In this document: piece by piece, positions 1-13,100 of the stretch
How the letters are laid out: each line of letters begins with the position of its first letter
Numbering within the stretch: the stretch's first letter is position 1
Assembly: GCA_013339895.1 (NCBI GenBank)
Contig: JABACO010000003.1
Span: forward strand, 13,424,365 to 13,488,364
DNA from: Ephydatia muelleri
Taxonomy: Eukaryota; Porifera; Demospongiae; Spongillida; Spongillidae
DNA length: 64,000 nucleotides
Direction: 5' to 3'
Translations under genes and position numbers: made by a program
The notes under the pieces: generated by a model
What the model saw: the letters and a program-made list of their open reading frames with translations, nothing else
What the model was told of the DNA's origin: nothing
Database searches by the model: none

Positions 1-2204
1 ATGCATGTACTGTGCAACATACCGTCTGTCAGACTTGTGTCACTGCTCCTGTGACTCTGCTACTTCCAGAGTTCATTCATATTCTCTAGTTGCAGTGGTG
101 TATTCATATAGGGTTGTAAGTTGATATTCATATGAACTACATCACACAAGGTAAATTTCGGGTTGCAGTTGCAGCATAGTTTCATGCCGATGCATGCATA
201 GTTGCAGACATGTATAGAGTGCTCTGTCTGGTGTGAGGTTGATGCATCGTGACTGGTATACTTTAAAAGACACAATGCGCAACGAGTTATGATTGTGCCT
301 ATAATTGTTGATACCTTTAATCGAGAACTAAAAACAGGCAATAGACATCTAGTTGATCATGTTATATACGTATACAGTTCAACAGACCATGAACCTTATT
401 TTTCTTACCTAACTCTACGATGCTAAATGTAAATCAAAGTAAGTAGAACCCGTGCACATATAACAAGAAACAACATCGTTTTTACTTCCCGCCCCTTGTG
501 GTTCATTCCGATATTCCGGTACAATTACATCTGCATGGTTACGAGCGATGCAAGCATGGATACCATATATCAAGCAGCTGCACGTGTTTACAACAATCCA
601 TGCATGTGCATGAATTCGGATGAGGTATTTGACCTCTCGCAACCTCGACTCGATCAATACCATAAAAGAGTAATTTGCAGCCCAGCACGCGGTGAGTTTC
701 GGCCCTGAATATATGAACCAACGCCTATTCATATGCTTACATAGCCGTCACGCGCCTAATAATGAGCCGTCGTCATAGCCGATGTCGTAAACAAGCAAAC
801 AGGTTGAGGATAGGGACAGAAAAGCTACGGTACGTTTAAACATCCCTCAATTGTAGCTTAATTAGCTGTACTTGTATGTGCAGGCATATTAGGTATATAA
901 TAACGGAATATTAAATGGAATAGACACTTATCCAAAACATTCAACCAGACACTATAGACATCGTGAACTATTTACAACCTTTCCCAAACCACATCCTTGG
1001 GTGCAGGAAGGGTGAAGAACCATAGTTGTGTTCACTGACACCCAGTACGACTCGAACCAAGAGCTGCTACCCATTTAATGTTTTGTGAGCATAAGGATTA
1101 CCATATTAGACGAGTAGCAAATGAAAAAAATTACTGCCATAAGTACGGATACACTGCACATGTATACACTACACATGCACCGACTCACATAGCAATCATG
1201 AGACGGAATCAATACAGTTATAAGTCCATAAAGCCACGTTGGTTTACACGATTGAGGACAAATTAACGTCATTTTGATCTTCTGTTAATTGCACTCAACT
1301 GCAATAAATCAAAATCTAAATTACTTTCATGCTGACGAATCCTGAATTGGTTGTATCTGTGGGGCTTACGTTGCGTACGTATCGTTTACAGCATACGATA
1401 CTGTTTGTTTGTTTTTTTAAATCATAATTCTGTCTTTCTTATTTCATTCACAATTAGTAAATTTGACTTAATATTTAAAGCAAGCACTAAGAGCCATCAA
1501 AGTGATCAAACCCTGCTCGCTTTTATTAGAGTTCATTAACATACAACAAGTAAACAGCCCTTCAAACGTGATATTGAAATACATTCTAACTTCTTTTCAT
1601 AGTTAGTTGCTCTTTTATGTGTCACGTGATTCGAGAAACTTTTTACCAAATATGTTCTGCAGCTACAAGATTGCTTGCTGTGATTTAATAATTCACATTC
1701 ATTCATGTTAATTCATCTAATAAAATAGCTTTGAGATGTATTTCTGTTAAGGAGCATTATGATGTACCTTTTAATGTATTGCACTCACCCCCTCTTTGCT
1801 GCAGATATGAATAGTGATGGCTGGCTCCAGAATCTGTTGTCGTCTTTTGATGCTGGTCTGCATCATACCTTTTACACACAGCCAACAAGGTTTGTAATGT
1901 ATGGGTAAATATGTTGAGCAGCACATAGTATGCATACCAAATCAATGGGGGGAATACTAAATAACTAACAATTGCATTGAGATTTAATTTCCCATCCATC
2001 ATAAAATTATTTAGTTAGTGGCATATAATCAGTGCACATGCAATAATTCATTTTCGAATTTTTTTCCTCAAGCTAAACATATGCACTGTAATTAAATTAT
2101 TGCCATTATGGTTTGCTACAAACCTATTAAGTATATGCACTTTTTATGCAAATGACATAAACATACATTCTAATGTGTAAATTTCATTCACTTTCTCTAT
2201 ACAG
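1..2204. other. Upstream region, no supported gene
   Basis: No open frame here shows a recognisable domain, and none ends in a phase-1 donor after a convincing signal peptide. The giant Calx-beta gene must begin upstream of its first recognised exon at 2205, so its promoter, 5' UTR and signal-peptide exon may lie here or outside the window. A short frame at 1759-1908 (MMYLLMYCTHPLFAAD...) looks faintly secretory, but its only nearby donor is out of phase with the next exon. Confidence 0.5.
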
Positions 2205-4084
2205 TTGCTGTTGTAGCTTTTAATACTCAGTGGTGCACCACACTTGGCGTCAATGAAGGTTCCTTATTTACCATATGTGCTAACATTGTCTTTATCAATG
2301 GGAGTCAATCACTTCCCTTCGATGTCATTGTGCGTTTTAGTGAAACAAATGGCACAGCAAAGAGTAAGTCACTTGATTATTATATAGATGTAGTTTGATT
2401 GAAATGCAAATTTGCTTAAATGGGAGCTTATTTACACAATGCAATTTTAATTTGTTCCTTTAAATGTGTATTGAAGCTTTCAAAACAAGCAGGATTCGAT
2501 ACTTTCCTGTTCCAGGTCCGTTGCATTTCATTCTCATATTTAAAACGTGCTCTGTTTTTTGTGAAACCTATTCACTAATTTCATCATGCAGTTCTATAAA
2601 TGGTATTGACCATCTTAAACCTCACAAGAAATCACTAAGACCAAGCCCATCTTGTGTAAATATCAAGACTGACCCAATACTGTATATATAATATTACACC
2701 CATTTAGCCATATGCACTGCAGAGAATTGCAAGATGGACTAGGCATCCAAACATGCTTTTGGTAGTCTAATTCCCATTGATATCTCCAGTATGGTTTACA
2801 TATCAGTTTGACCTTGGTTTGTAGTCTGCCACCCATCTTGGTAATAGTTTATTATGGCAGAACAGACTTAGATCAAATTTATATGTGCAACCATGTGCTA
2901 CTTACTATGTGTGCATTATGTATACCACCGACATCTCTCATTCCTCCTGTAGAATCATATCTGTATTAGTTTACAGTGTATAAGCCATGAACAAATGTTA
3001 ACTCAGTATAATGTTAATGATACACTCAAATCATAATGCACAGTCAAAGCTAGAAATAGAGGAAAGGTATTATGTTCATTTGCTCCTACGAGGACTGTAA
3101 CAGTTTATCATTGACTGTAATGGTTTTTTATTCATTAGTATTTGGATTTGTCCATAAATTTAGATTGCAAGTTATCACCGGTCCATACAATTATCCAAGC
3201 CTTGATCCATGCATACCTCATTCCAATGCTTGACAACCAGCAAAATGCTGTATAAAGTTAGAATACATTTCAATGGTTTCCATTCTTCCTCACTCCCCTT
3301 GCGGCAGAACACACCCGGTGCTTGTGATAACACATCTGCAGACGCCTTTGTTGGAGCAATTGGATTGTAAATCACACGTATATGGAGGTCTTCAGAGCTC
3401 TGCTTTAATTTCAATGAAGACCTTTTCTGTGGATGAAGCATATGCATGCATGTGTGAATCTTACTGAGCTGCTCTTGATAGGCGTGTGTTGCTTCAGTTC
3501 GGTTGGGCAAGAATTTTCCAAATCCAGTTGAAAAATTCTTGTCCAACCTAACTGACTATTTGATCATTTCCAACCAACCAACTCATCTCAGCAACGGCTG
3601 CGTGGGTACCATGCTTGTCAATGTCTAGGATAGAGTAGTTTTGCCATACAAAGCTCATGCATGTCTGTATTCAGAGGCCCCTGCATTTAGCTCTTGTTGA
3701 AAATTGATCAAAGTTTAGCATCATGTTCTTCCTGATTGTGACCAATATGAAGCCCTATATTCATAGAACTGCATATTGAGTGTTATAATTGCATACATCT
3801 TGCTTTTGCCTGACTAATCTAATTTCCTTCCTGATTAATTCATTTTGATTTTTCTATTCATGTAGGTGGAATAGACTTCGTCGATTTGAGTGTTGACAAA
3901 ACCTTTCCTGCAGGAAGTATAGCATTCCAAAATCCTGCTTGTATTTCAATTCAAACAATTAATGATTTGATTGTGGGTGCCACCAAGACATTCACTCTGA
4001 AGCTGAACACAAACAATGCGCAAGTCACGATCGCAGACAGAGCAATTGGAAACTCTCTGATTGTCAGTATCTATAACATTGATG
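2205..4084 (+). CDS. Calx-beta domain 1 (exons 2205-2363, 3866-4084)
   Basis: The N-half exon 2205-2363 follows a tatacag acceptor and contains ...LGVNEGSLFTICANI...; it ends at a phase-1 donor, aaga|gtaagt. The C-half 3866-4084 (SGIDFVDLSVDKTFPAG..., then CISIQTINDLIVGATKTF) ends in ...YNID|G with donor gtacgt. It is the most divergent domain of the series: the acidic loop reads NDLIVGATKTF instead of DDxxxExxExF, so the Ca2+ ligands are probably weakened. The 1.5-kb intron 2364-3865 holds nothing I recognise. This is the first recognisable domain in the window, not necessarily the first in the protein. Confidence 0.7.
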
Positions 4085-4264
4085 GTACGTCCATGATAGA
4101 CAACTACTAGTTATGTAAACAAATTTGTATTATAATAAACGATGTCAAAACATCTGAAGTAAATTGAATTGTAACTATATATTCTTGTCATTCTAAATAA
4201 TTTACATTGCCAGTCAATAGTGATCGATGGAGCTGGACTACCGGACCTTACATGTACATATGAG

Positions 4265-4335
<71 letters not shown>

Positions 4336-7300
4336 CGTGCGTGCGTGTGTGTGTGTGTGTGTGTGTTGGGTGCGTGCGTGCGTGCGTGTGTGTGTGTGTG
4401 TGTGTGTGTGCGTATGTATGCCTAGGTATAAATGTGCATGTGTTTGTGTGTTTATCTACATGCTGGTATCTTTTGCAAATTGGACCATTTTCATGTATGT
4501 ACATGCCATTTGTTACGTGTTTATTGTAACTTTAGTTTATTGTATTATTATTATTATTAAAAGCAAAAAAAAACTTAGAGCTTAAACTTGTTATGATTTC
4601 AAGTTGTCAATATAAATGTCACTTTTAGCACTTAAGGAGCTTCGAATTGGATTCAATTATAAGCCTTTTTTGTTTTAGTAAAACATTACTGTTTTGTCAG
4701 AAAAATGTATGTGCTAGGTCCCTTTACACGAAAACAATCCCATATGGTGTGCATATTGGTCAACTAAATATTATAAATAACCATTTTGTACGCGTAACAG
4801 TACTGCATCATTTGAGGACTGGAGTGGTTCACTTGAAGAGCTCGTGTTGATGGGAGGTGATTATTAAATCACACCAGTACATTGCATTTTTGTGAATAGT
4901 TGTTGTTTGCTTAATTTACAAGTAATAACTGGTTACAATAGAATTGACATTTGTCATCTTGCCTGGCTGGTGGTTGAGACAGGAGACGATTGGGAGTAAC
5001 ACCACACTTAACTATGTTAACCTTTGTATGTAGGTTTTCAGCATTATTATTCTATACATAAGCACAAACGGTGCGCCAGAAATTATTTAGATAACGAGTA
5101 ATATTTCATTCAATCAGTAATACCTGCATGGAATATTATACACAAGAGGCACAGCTGGTATTTAGGAAATTCATACGCGGTACTTGCATGCGTGCATTTT
5201 ATTTTCTCCAACTATCCATAGTTACAACAGTTGTCATGAACACCAGTACCATCTTCGTTAATGAAAACATTGCTGTAGTGCCGATATGCATAGTAATAAC
5301 AAATGGCCCTGTGTCCACTGCAATTTCCGTCACTTTGCAAACTATCGCAGGAACTGCAACGGCACGTAAGTTATTTACAATGTATGTCTTGTGGGTCTTT
5401 GGCAAATCATTTAATTCTATTGTTATAACTTAATGTATGTCTCCTTGGTAGTAATCATCAGCATGAGACCCATATATAAAAAGCCGTGGTTAGATTCGCT
5501 ACATGCGCTATGAAAAGTAATCCTACATCTTAGAAGGTTAAAAACGTATTTGTTTTGGTTCTGTACAGCAGCCTGTCAACCAGATAATAGCGTGTGTGAT
5601 AACTAGTTATCATGTACCATGCCCCGCAAGCGTTTTCAAGCAGATAGTATAAGATATGTCCCATTGAACAAATTGACACATGCAGCCGAGTTATAGAAGT
5701 GGCCGTCTTTGATGTTATCATGCATGCATGGAAGGTCACATATTCAAGTTCTCTTTATCTAATTTCGCTTCGTTTTTATCCCACTTAAAAGCGACACATA
5801 TTGCATACATCTCGTCATATTCGTGTTTTGCAGGGGGGGGGGGGGGTGTGATGGTGAAACAACTATATTATTTTACCATCATTTTACTGTGGCTTCTGCA
5901 ATCACTATTTTAATGCTACTACAGCTATCAGCTATTTTTTTACATTTTTGATGCCACGTGATTATGTTTGGAAATGTAGTAGTTCGATTGCTGTACCATT
6001 TTCAATTTATGGTTATCTGCTTTACAGCAAATGATTATACCGCCATTTCTGTGACTGTCACAATCCCGGCTAATTCTATTGGCACCTGTACAGCTATTAC
6101 AATAGTGGATGATTTATTTGTTGAAGGAGGCACTTCAAACTTCACAGCGAAAATCACAGGAAGCATTTACGTCGCTGTTCCAGCTAACAGAAGTACTACT
6201 GTTATCACAATAAAAGATATTGATGGTAAGTCTACTATACCAAAAGCACATACATATAGCAGTAAATTAAACTGTGATTCAGTTTTGCAATACTTTCACT
6301 CGAAATATTGACTGCATCTTATTTCAGTTGTCACATTTGGTTTTTGGGCTAACAATCCCTTGACTGTTCTGGAAAGCAGCACTACTGTGCAAATATGCGC
6401 TCAAATGATGAATAATGTTGTTCTGGGAATCCCTGTTACTGTGGAGCTCAGAGTGACTGGTGTAACAGCCAAAAGTAAGAACTTTCTCTTCATTGATGCA
6501 AACCTTTACACTTTCAGACCTAGCATGCTGCAGATCCTTGCATTAGATGAGTAAAAACATCCATTTGCAATCTTCCTTTCAACAACAGTGTGTTCATAAT
6601 GGAATTTGCCATTTTCATTTATATCTATGATTTAGGCTACATGTATATTTATGCCTTCTATGTTAGATGGATCAGATTTCATCAGCCAATCTGCCATTAA
6701 TATCACATTTTGGACTGGAGTTCTGATGGGGAATATCAATTGCACTCCAATTGTCATCTTACAAGATAATATCTTAGAAAACAATGAGGACATTTCTCTA
6801 AGTTTAAACAGCTATTTCAGCTATGTCAATGTCTCAAAAACCAGTGGAAACACAATTCTGACAATAATAGAAGACACAGATGGTAAGTAACGGTTAATTA
6901 TTCGCTTTTATTGGTGAACATGGTGCCAATAGGTGTCACACTTGGATTCACAAGCAGAACTTTCATTGCAAATGAAGGAACCGGAGCACCATGTCAAATA
7001 TGCATACAATTATTAGCAGGCACTTTGGAAAAATCAATTCATGCATATGTAACGACAGGAGAACTTGGAACAGCAAAGTGTAAGTTTGTGTGCCCATATT
7101 TTACAAATTTTTACATTATCATTATTGCACAATTACATTACGAGATTAGGTCTGATTTTTCTATACATGTAACTTGCTGGTTACAACTGCAACTGCATCA
7201 AAATGACATTGTTTTATTTATAACTATAATTCTTTCCAGGTGGCGAATATACTAACCCTTATTTTATGACCCTCAATGATTTTGTATTACAATTATAATA

Positions 7301-10125
7301 ATAAAATTAATGTTGTTTAAACAAAATCTTTATTCATTCCTCGTGCAGCATATATTGACTACATTCCACTGAGTTCAGCAGACATAGTATTTCAGTCTGG
7401 AGCATCGGGACAACTGAACTCAACTAGTTGCATTAATTTCACTGTAATTGACGACCATGCTGTTGAGAGCAACGAGACTGTTCCGTTGTCAGTAAGCTCT
7501 ACAAGCCCTGTTAGTACACTTCAAGCAAGCAGCACAGCTACTGTGATTATTTATGACCAAACGGACTGTAAGGTGCTTCCATATTGTAACTTGTCCAGCA
7601 GTTCATTTGCTTTATTCACTCCCATAACAGATGTTCAAATAGGAGTTATTAGTCCAGACTTTGTAACAGAAGGCGTGAATCTTACAGCAACCATATGTGC
7701 TGTCATACTAGACGGCACACTTGGAAGGAGTGTAGTAGTACGGGTCAATTTAATAAACATCACAGCTGATCGTAAGCAAAGTTAACTTATTTTATTCATG
7801 AGTGACAGCTCACTCACTCTCAACAGCTGGAATTGATTATGAAACCACATCAGCATCATTTGTCTTCACAAATGGACAAACAACTGGTGACCGTCAATGC
7901 TTTATGGTTGCTATATACCACAGCGTTATTGTAGAGGACCCTGAGTTCTTCTCAGTCAATCTTACGACACTAGATCCAGATGTGATCATTCCACAAGGGC
8001 ATGGCAGCACTACAATTGCAATATATGATGACCCAGATGATAGTGAGCTGTTTAAAGTAAAGTACCAAAAGACCAACCATCAATAAGATATCAGGATCAC
8101 ATGCAAATCATTTGATGGGCTAAAACTGATACAATAATCTGTTCTGTTTTGCTTGTTCTCTCTCATTTCTGTGCAATAACCACAACTTTTTGTTGTTGAC
8201 TTCTTCTATTTCAGAAATAACATTTGGAATGAGGAGTTCTTTGCTATATTTTAAAGAGACTGATGTCAGTATGCCTATATGTGTTGTACTGCTTTCAGGA
8301 CTATTGGATAAAAATCTCCCTGTTGGTATTGTCTCTACAGATGTAACTGCATTTGGTATGATCATAATTATTAACATACCAATTCTTTGTTCTTTTAATG
8401 CTCATGTTTAATCTTTTCAGCATACAGGGACTACAAACTAGTCAATACAACAATCGTCTTTAACTCATCCGTAGCACAAGGGCAGAGTCTTTGCACTGAT
8501 ATATATTTCATAGATGACAACATTGTGGAATACAGTGATGAATATTTCATACTAACCTTGATACCAATAGACACAATACATACAATCATTCAGATACCTC
8601 AAGCAATTGTACACATTGAAGAAGACACTGATGATGGTAATGAGCTAATTTGTACTTGTCATATAGCAATGCACTTTTCTCTTTCTTTGCAGTTGTGAGC
8701 ATTGGTGCTTTGTACACAAAATACAATGTGTACGAGAGTTTACCTGCAACACTGTGTGCTGTCATACTCAACGGAGCAGTGGAAAGACCCGTGTCTGTTT
8801 TTGCTACAACCACTTCAATTACTGCAATTGGTAAACACCAAGAAACCAATATTGTACATTTCTACTATCTATTTATTTATTTATCTTATTTAGAAAATGT
8901 GGACTATCAAGGAGTGAGAAGTTATGAATTAGTATTTCCACCTGGAAGCACTGAAAATAGCACAGTGTGCCTGAATATAAGCACTTTTAATGATACAGTC
9001 ATTCAAGCAGACAGAACATTTTATATTGGATTGCAGAAGTTTGATCCATCAGTGTTACTAACAGGAAGTGTGTCCACTCTAGTGACAGTAAAGCAGAATC
9101 CAATTGACAGTAAGGCAACTAGCAATTCAAGCTTCATTTTATACTTTATTCTATGCATGCACATTAAAGTCAAATCCATATATTTACATTGCAATGGTTG
9201 TGTGTACATCTAATTGCAATGATGCATGTTTAAAAAGGAACGATCAAGCTAGGAACCACTTTACCATTGCCTGCCAAATATAATAAATTGCTACTTGTTA
9301 GGCGAGTACTTCCCCAACAAGTAGCTTTTCATTACGAGTGTTTAAAGTGCATGTATTCAAGATGACTTTCTTCTATTGCTCTATCCCACACCAGGTGTTG
9401 TCCTTCGAATGCAAGACGCAACTATACATGTAACTGAGGGCATAAATACATCTGTAGCCGTGTGTGTTCTGTTTGAAGCTGCATCTGGCACCTTGAAAAG
9501 AATTGCATTGGGGACATTAGTCCCCATAAACAGTACAGCCAAAGGTTTGAAATATAGTAATGTGTACGCTAATTGCCATTATTGGATGTTCTGTGATTGT
9601 TGGACACTGGATATATATTGATCATGAATGTAGGAAGTCTGAATCATAGTTCATCTACTTACAGTTGTACTGAAAAGCAAAAGTGTGCGTGTGGGGGGGG
9701 GGGGAGGAATAGCAGCTGTTCAGGCTTGCAAGCACCTGTACATGTCAGTGCATATGCCTAGTCCCGTTCACAATCAATTTCTTTTTTCATGAATGGTCAA
9801 TTGATCTTACTGTGGTGTGTCACAGTCCAAAAAAGGAATCACAGTGCATGTACAATCATTAGACAATAAATACATGATACGTAGATAGGCTACATAGGAT
9901 GCAACCAGTAATGTCGTACCTTTTTATTGCCCTAATTATATTGAATCCAGTTACATTTCATAACAGTAAAATCGAGGAATTAGGAAATCAATCAGCTCAA
10001 AATATTCTTCATTATTGTGCATAGGCGTAGGAACCGAGGGGGCAGAGGGGAGCTTGGCCCCCTCAATCTTGGGCATTATGTGTATAAAGTATGCTGAATT
10101 TTTATTAGACATACGCTTTGGGCCC

Positions 10126-10162
<37 letters not shown>

Positions 10163-13100
10163 ATCCTGTTTACATTCCTACGCTTCTGCAATGTGTCCTT
10201 AAATGCAACCTTATTACATAGACTATCTCACTTCCCAGATATTCAAGACTATGTAATACCAACATACACTGTTTCCTTCCCTGCTTTGTCTGTTGTTGGA
10301 AGTCCACCATCCTGTATATCAATCAACATTATTGATGACAACTTAGTTGGAAACACAGATGTGCTTCAACTTTTGCTGTTGTCAACCGAACCTGTTCATG
10401 TTGATTTGAACTTTGCAGTCACAACAATCACCATCTACGAAGATCCCAATGATTGTAGGTGAACAATGTCATTATAAATACACACCTCCGAGAAGCATAC
10501 ATGAGATAAAGAAAAATGCTGGAGTGTTCAAAAAATGTTTGATCCAATAGAATACTTTGAAATACTTACTGATTTTTATAAATGGCTATACACAAACTGA
10601 ATTTTCACTTTCTAAAAAGTGCTTTAAGCAGGGCTATGGGGTTGTTAATCCAAATGTGGTCATGTTTATATGAGGAAGCTCTAATATATTTCTCCTACAG
10701 ATGTAGAAGTTGGAATGGAGTATGCCTTATTAAACGTCACTGAGGAAAATCTGATTGCAATGGTGTGTGTTCTGATAACAGCAGGTGTGTTGGAAGACAG
10801 TGTCACTGTCACATTACAAACCTATCCCATTACTGGTACGTTTTTCAGTTTTTATTTTAAACATATTGTGAAACACATTAATTCTGCAGCTATTGATGGA
10901 AAAGACTATATTGGCGGGGAATTTAAACTTACCTTTTCACCTGGACAATCTATGTCTGGAAATAATTCACAGTGCATTGACTTGATCATTATCAATGATC
11001 ACTTATTAGAGCATAATGAAACACTTCTGATTATATTGAACTCAACAAAGGAAGATGCTAATATTGTAAAGGTATCTAGTGCAGGAGCAGAACTACTTCT
11101 GACAATTCTTGAAATCTCTCCTTCAGACAGTATGTTGGTCATAACCGATAAATTCACAATGTTACAATGTGCATGCATTGTTTAGCCATTCAAATTGGTA
11201 TGATTCCACTGTACCTTCAAGTGGTGGAAGGCCAACAGCCATTTGTAACTATTTGTGCTGGACTGTATGATGGAGAGCTGGGACGTAATCTGACAGTGAT
11301 GCTGACAGTTATTAATAGCAGTCTTGGACATACAGGTATGCAGATCATTTTAGAAACATTGCATTACCGGGACTAATTTTGTGCACAATAGCTCTCTTTG
11401 GACTCAATTACCTCTTGCAGTCTCAGACCCTTACGTTTGCATATAATGAACTCAATAACATCAGCAACACACCGTGTACAAATGTGACCATAATCGACAA
11501 CAACATTCCTGAAAATGAGCTGTATATTACAATTGGCTTATCTGTGGCCTCTGAAGATCGTAATATGGTTGATATTGTTCCAGGAATGAATCAGACAACA
11601 ATTGCCATTTTAGACGATGATCATGGTATGTGACCTATACAAACAATATTGCGCAACACATCAACAAGTTTATTCATTGCTTTTCATACATGATATGAGA
11701 ATGGTCATTGTCAACACTTCTTTTTTCTGTTGCACAAATGTTAACTTTGACCTATATCTTTTACTAAACAAGGTAAATTACATAATTCCAGCTACGATCT
11801 CTGTACATATCTCTTTAAAGTGAGGAAAACATGCTAGATTTTTCAGCAGTGTTGCCATTGTCAATTACACTTTGCTATGTCCATGCATCATCTGCTTTTT
11901 AGTAATGTTTGGTTATAAATGATCAACCTTCACCCATGATAGATATTGTCATTGGTTTTGATGAACCAATGCTTCAAGTGACAGAAGGTATAAATATGTC
12001 CATCTTTGTGTGTGGCTTTGTAAGAAGTCAAACAGGAATATGGAAGATGAATCTGTCAGCTTCAATTATTCCAACAGATGGTACAGCTAAAGGTTGGTTG
12101 GAATGTATATTAATTGATATGAATATTTAATACACATATTATGAACTGAATTATCATATACGCACTGGTTGGTTTACTTGCTAGGTATTGATTGTTATAT
12201 TTCAAGGCAACTAATGAGCAATATCAACATATATCTAATATAATTATGTATATGTGTAAGACAGAGCTAATTCTAGAGCAATGTTGTCAAGTTCCCCTTC
12301 TTGCTCTTGTTTGTGAATAGTAATAGCATTGATATGTTTGATGTGCAATAATGATATAAATAGCACCTGCATGTGTTTATCCAGCTTTTGTTTTGATAAT
12401 GATAGTAATATATATAATTATAATACCTTTGATAGTCTCTATACATGGAAACAAGTCAAAGGGAGATATGATGTGTGCATGTGTGCAGTGTGAGTGAGCA
12501 GAGTGGGTTAGTTTATATATCACAAGATGTATTTCGCCTTCCTTGGTGGCAACATTGATGGATTTACACTGTGGGGTAGGATGTCCTTATAGGCACATAA
12601 TTGCAGAGTATAGGAGAAGCAGACATGGCTTCACATCTGGGCACTTACAATATTCTAGAACTCCTCTCTTTTGATAGAAAGCAAGTAGGACAGATTTTTA
12701 TATATAATATTGCCATGAGCTCCCATCGAAGTTTAGAACACAAATCGAGAAACGATGTTCAATGTCACAGATTATTAGATCTTAAACTCTCTGTTCTATG
12801 TATCATTTAGGTGTTAGGCATTTGGTAACAAGAAATGGAAACAGGACCTGGCATTTACTTAATAGATGACAAACTCTGTTGTCAAAAAAAGTTTCTATGA
12901 TATTGGCTGGCATATACTAAATATAATGAACTTAGTTACTTACTTGAAGACGACGATAACAGCACTGAGCTAGTACACGCTGTATATTTTTATCCCCAAT
13001 TGATGCACATTAAATATTTTGTTTTATATTACTATCTATTTAGTCAATTATTGATTGCTTCTGATGTCTTTATGTATGTATAAATAGTAAAAACAACAGT

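Larger units (their letters stand above)
10239..12092 (+). repeat. Diverged ancestral copy of the six-exon Calx-beta module
   Basis: Exons 10239-10454, 10701-10835, 10890-11129, 11186-11335, 11392-11625 and 11943-12092 measure 216, 135, 240, 150, 234 and 150 nt. This matches the array module (219, 135, 240, 150, 234, 150) exon for exon. Protein landmarks correspond: DYVIP, VEVGMEY, IDGKDYIGGEF, IQIGMIPLYLQVVEG, NYLLQSQTLTFAYNE and GFDEPMLQVTEGIN. The introns are unlike those of the array, so this copy is an old relative from before the recent amplification. Confidence 0.88.

Noticed and set aside
1759..1908. Possible signal-peptide exon MMYLLMYCTHPLFAAD
   Set aside because: The only nearby donor (ACAAG|gtttgt) is phase 2, while the next exon needs phase 1. 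Hydrophobicity is weak.
4220..4585. Cys-Val and His-Thr open frames of up to 121 codons
   Set aside because: They are translations of the (GT)n microsatellite and have no other content.
9290..9325. Hairpin GCTACTTGTT / AACAAGTAGC
   Set aside because: Short 10-bp arms with a 16-bp loop in an AT-rich intron. Could be chance, and there is no supporting context.
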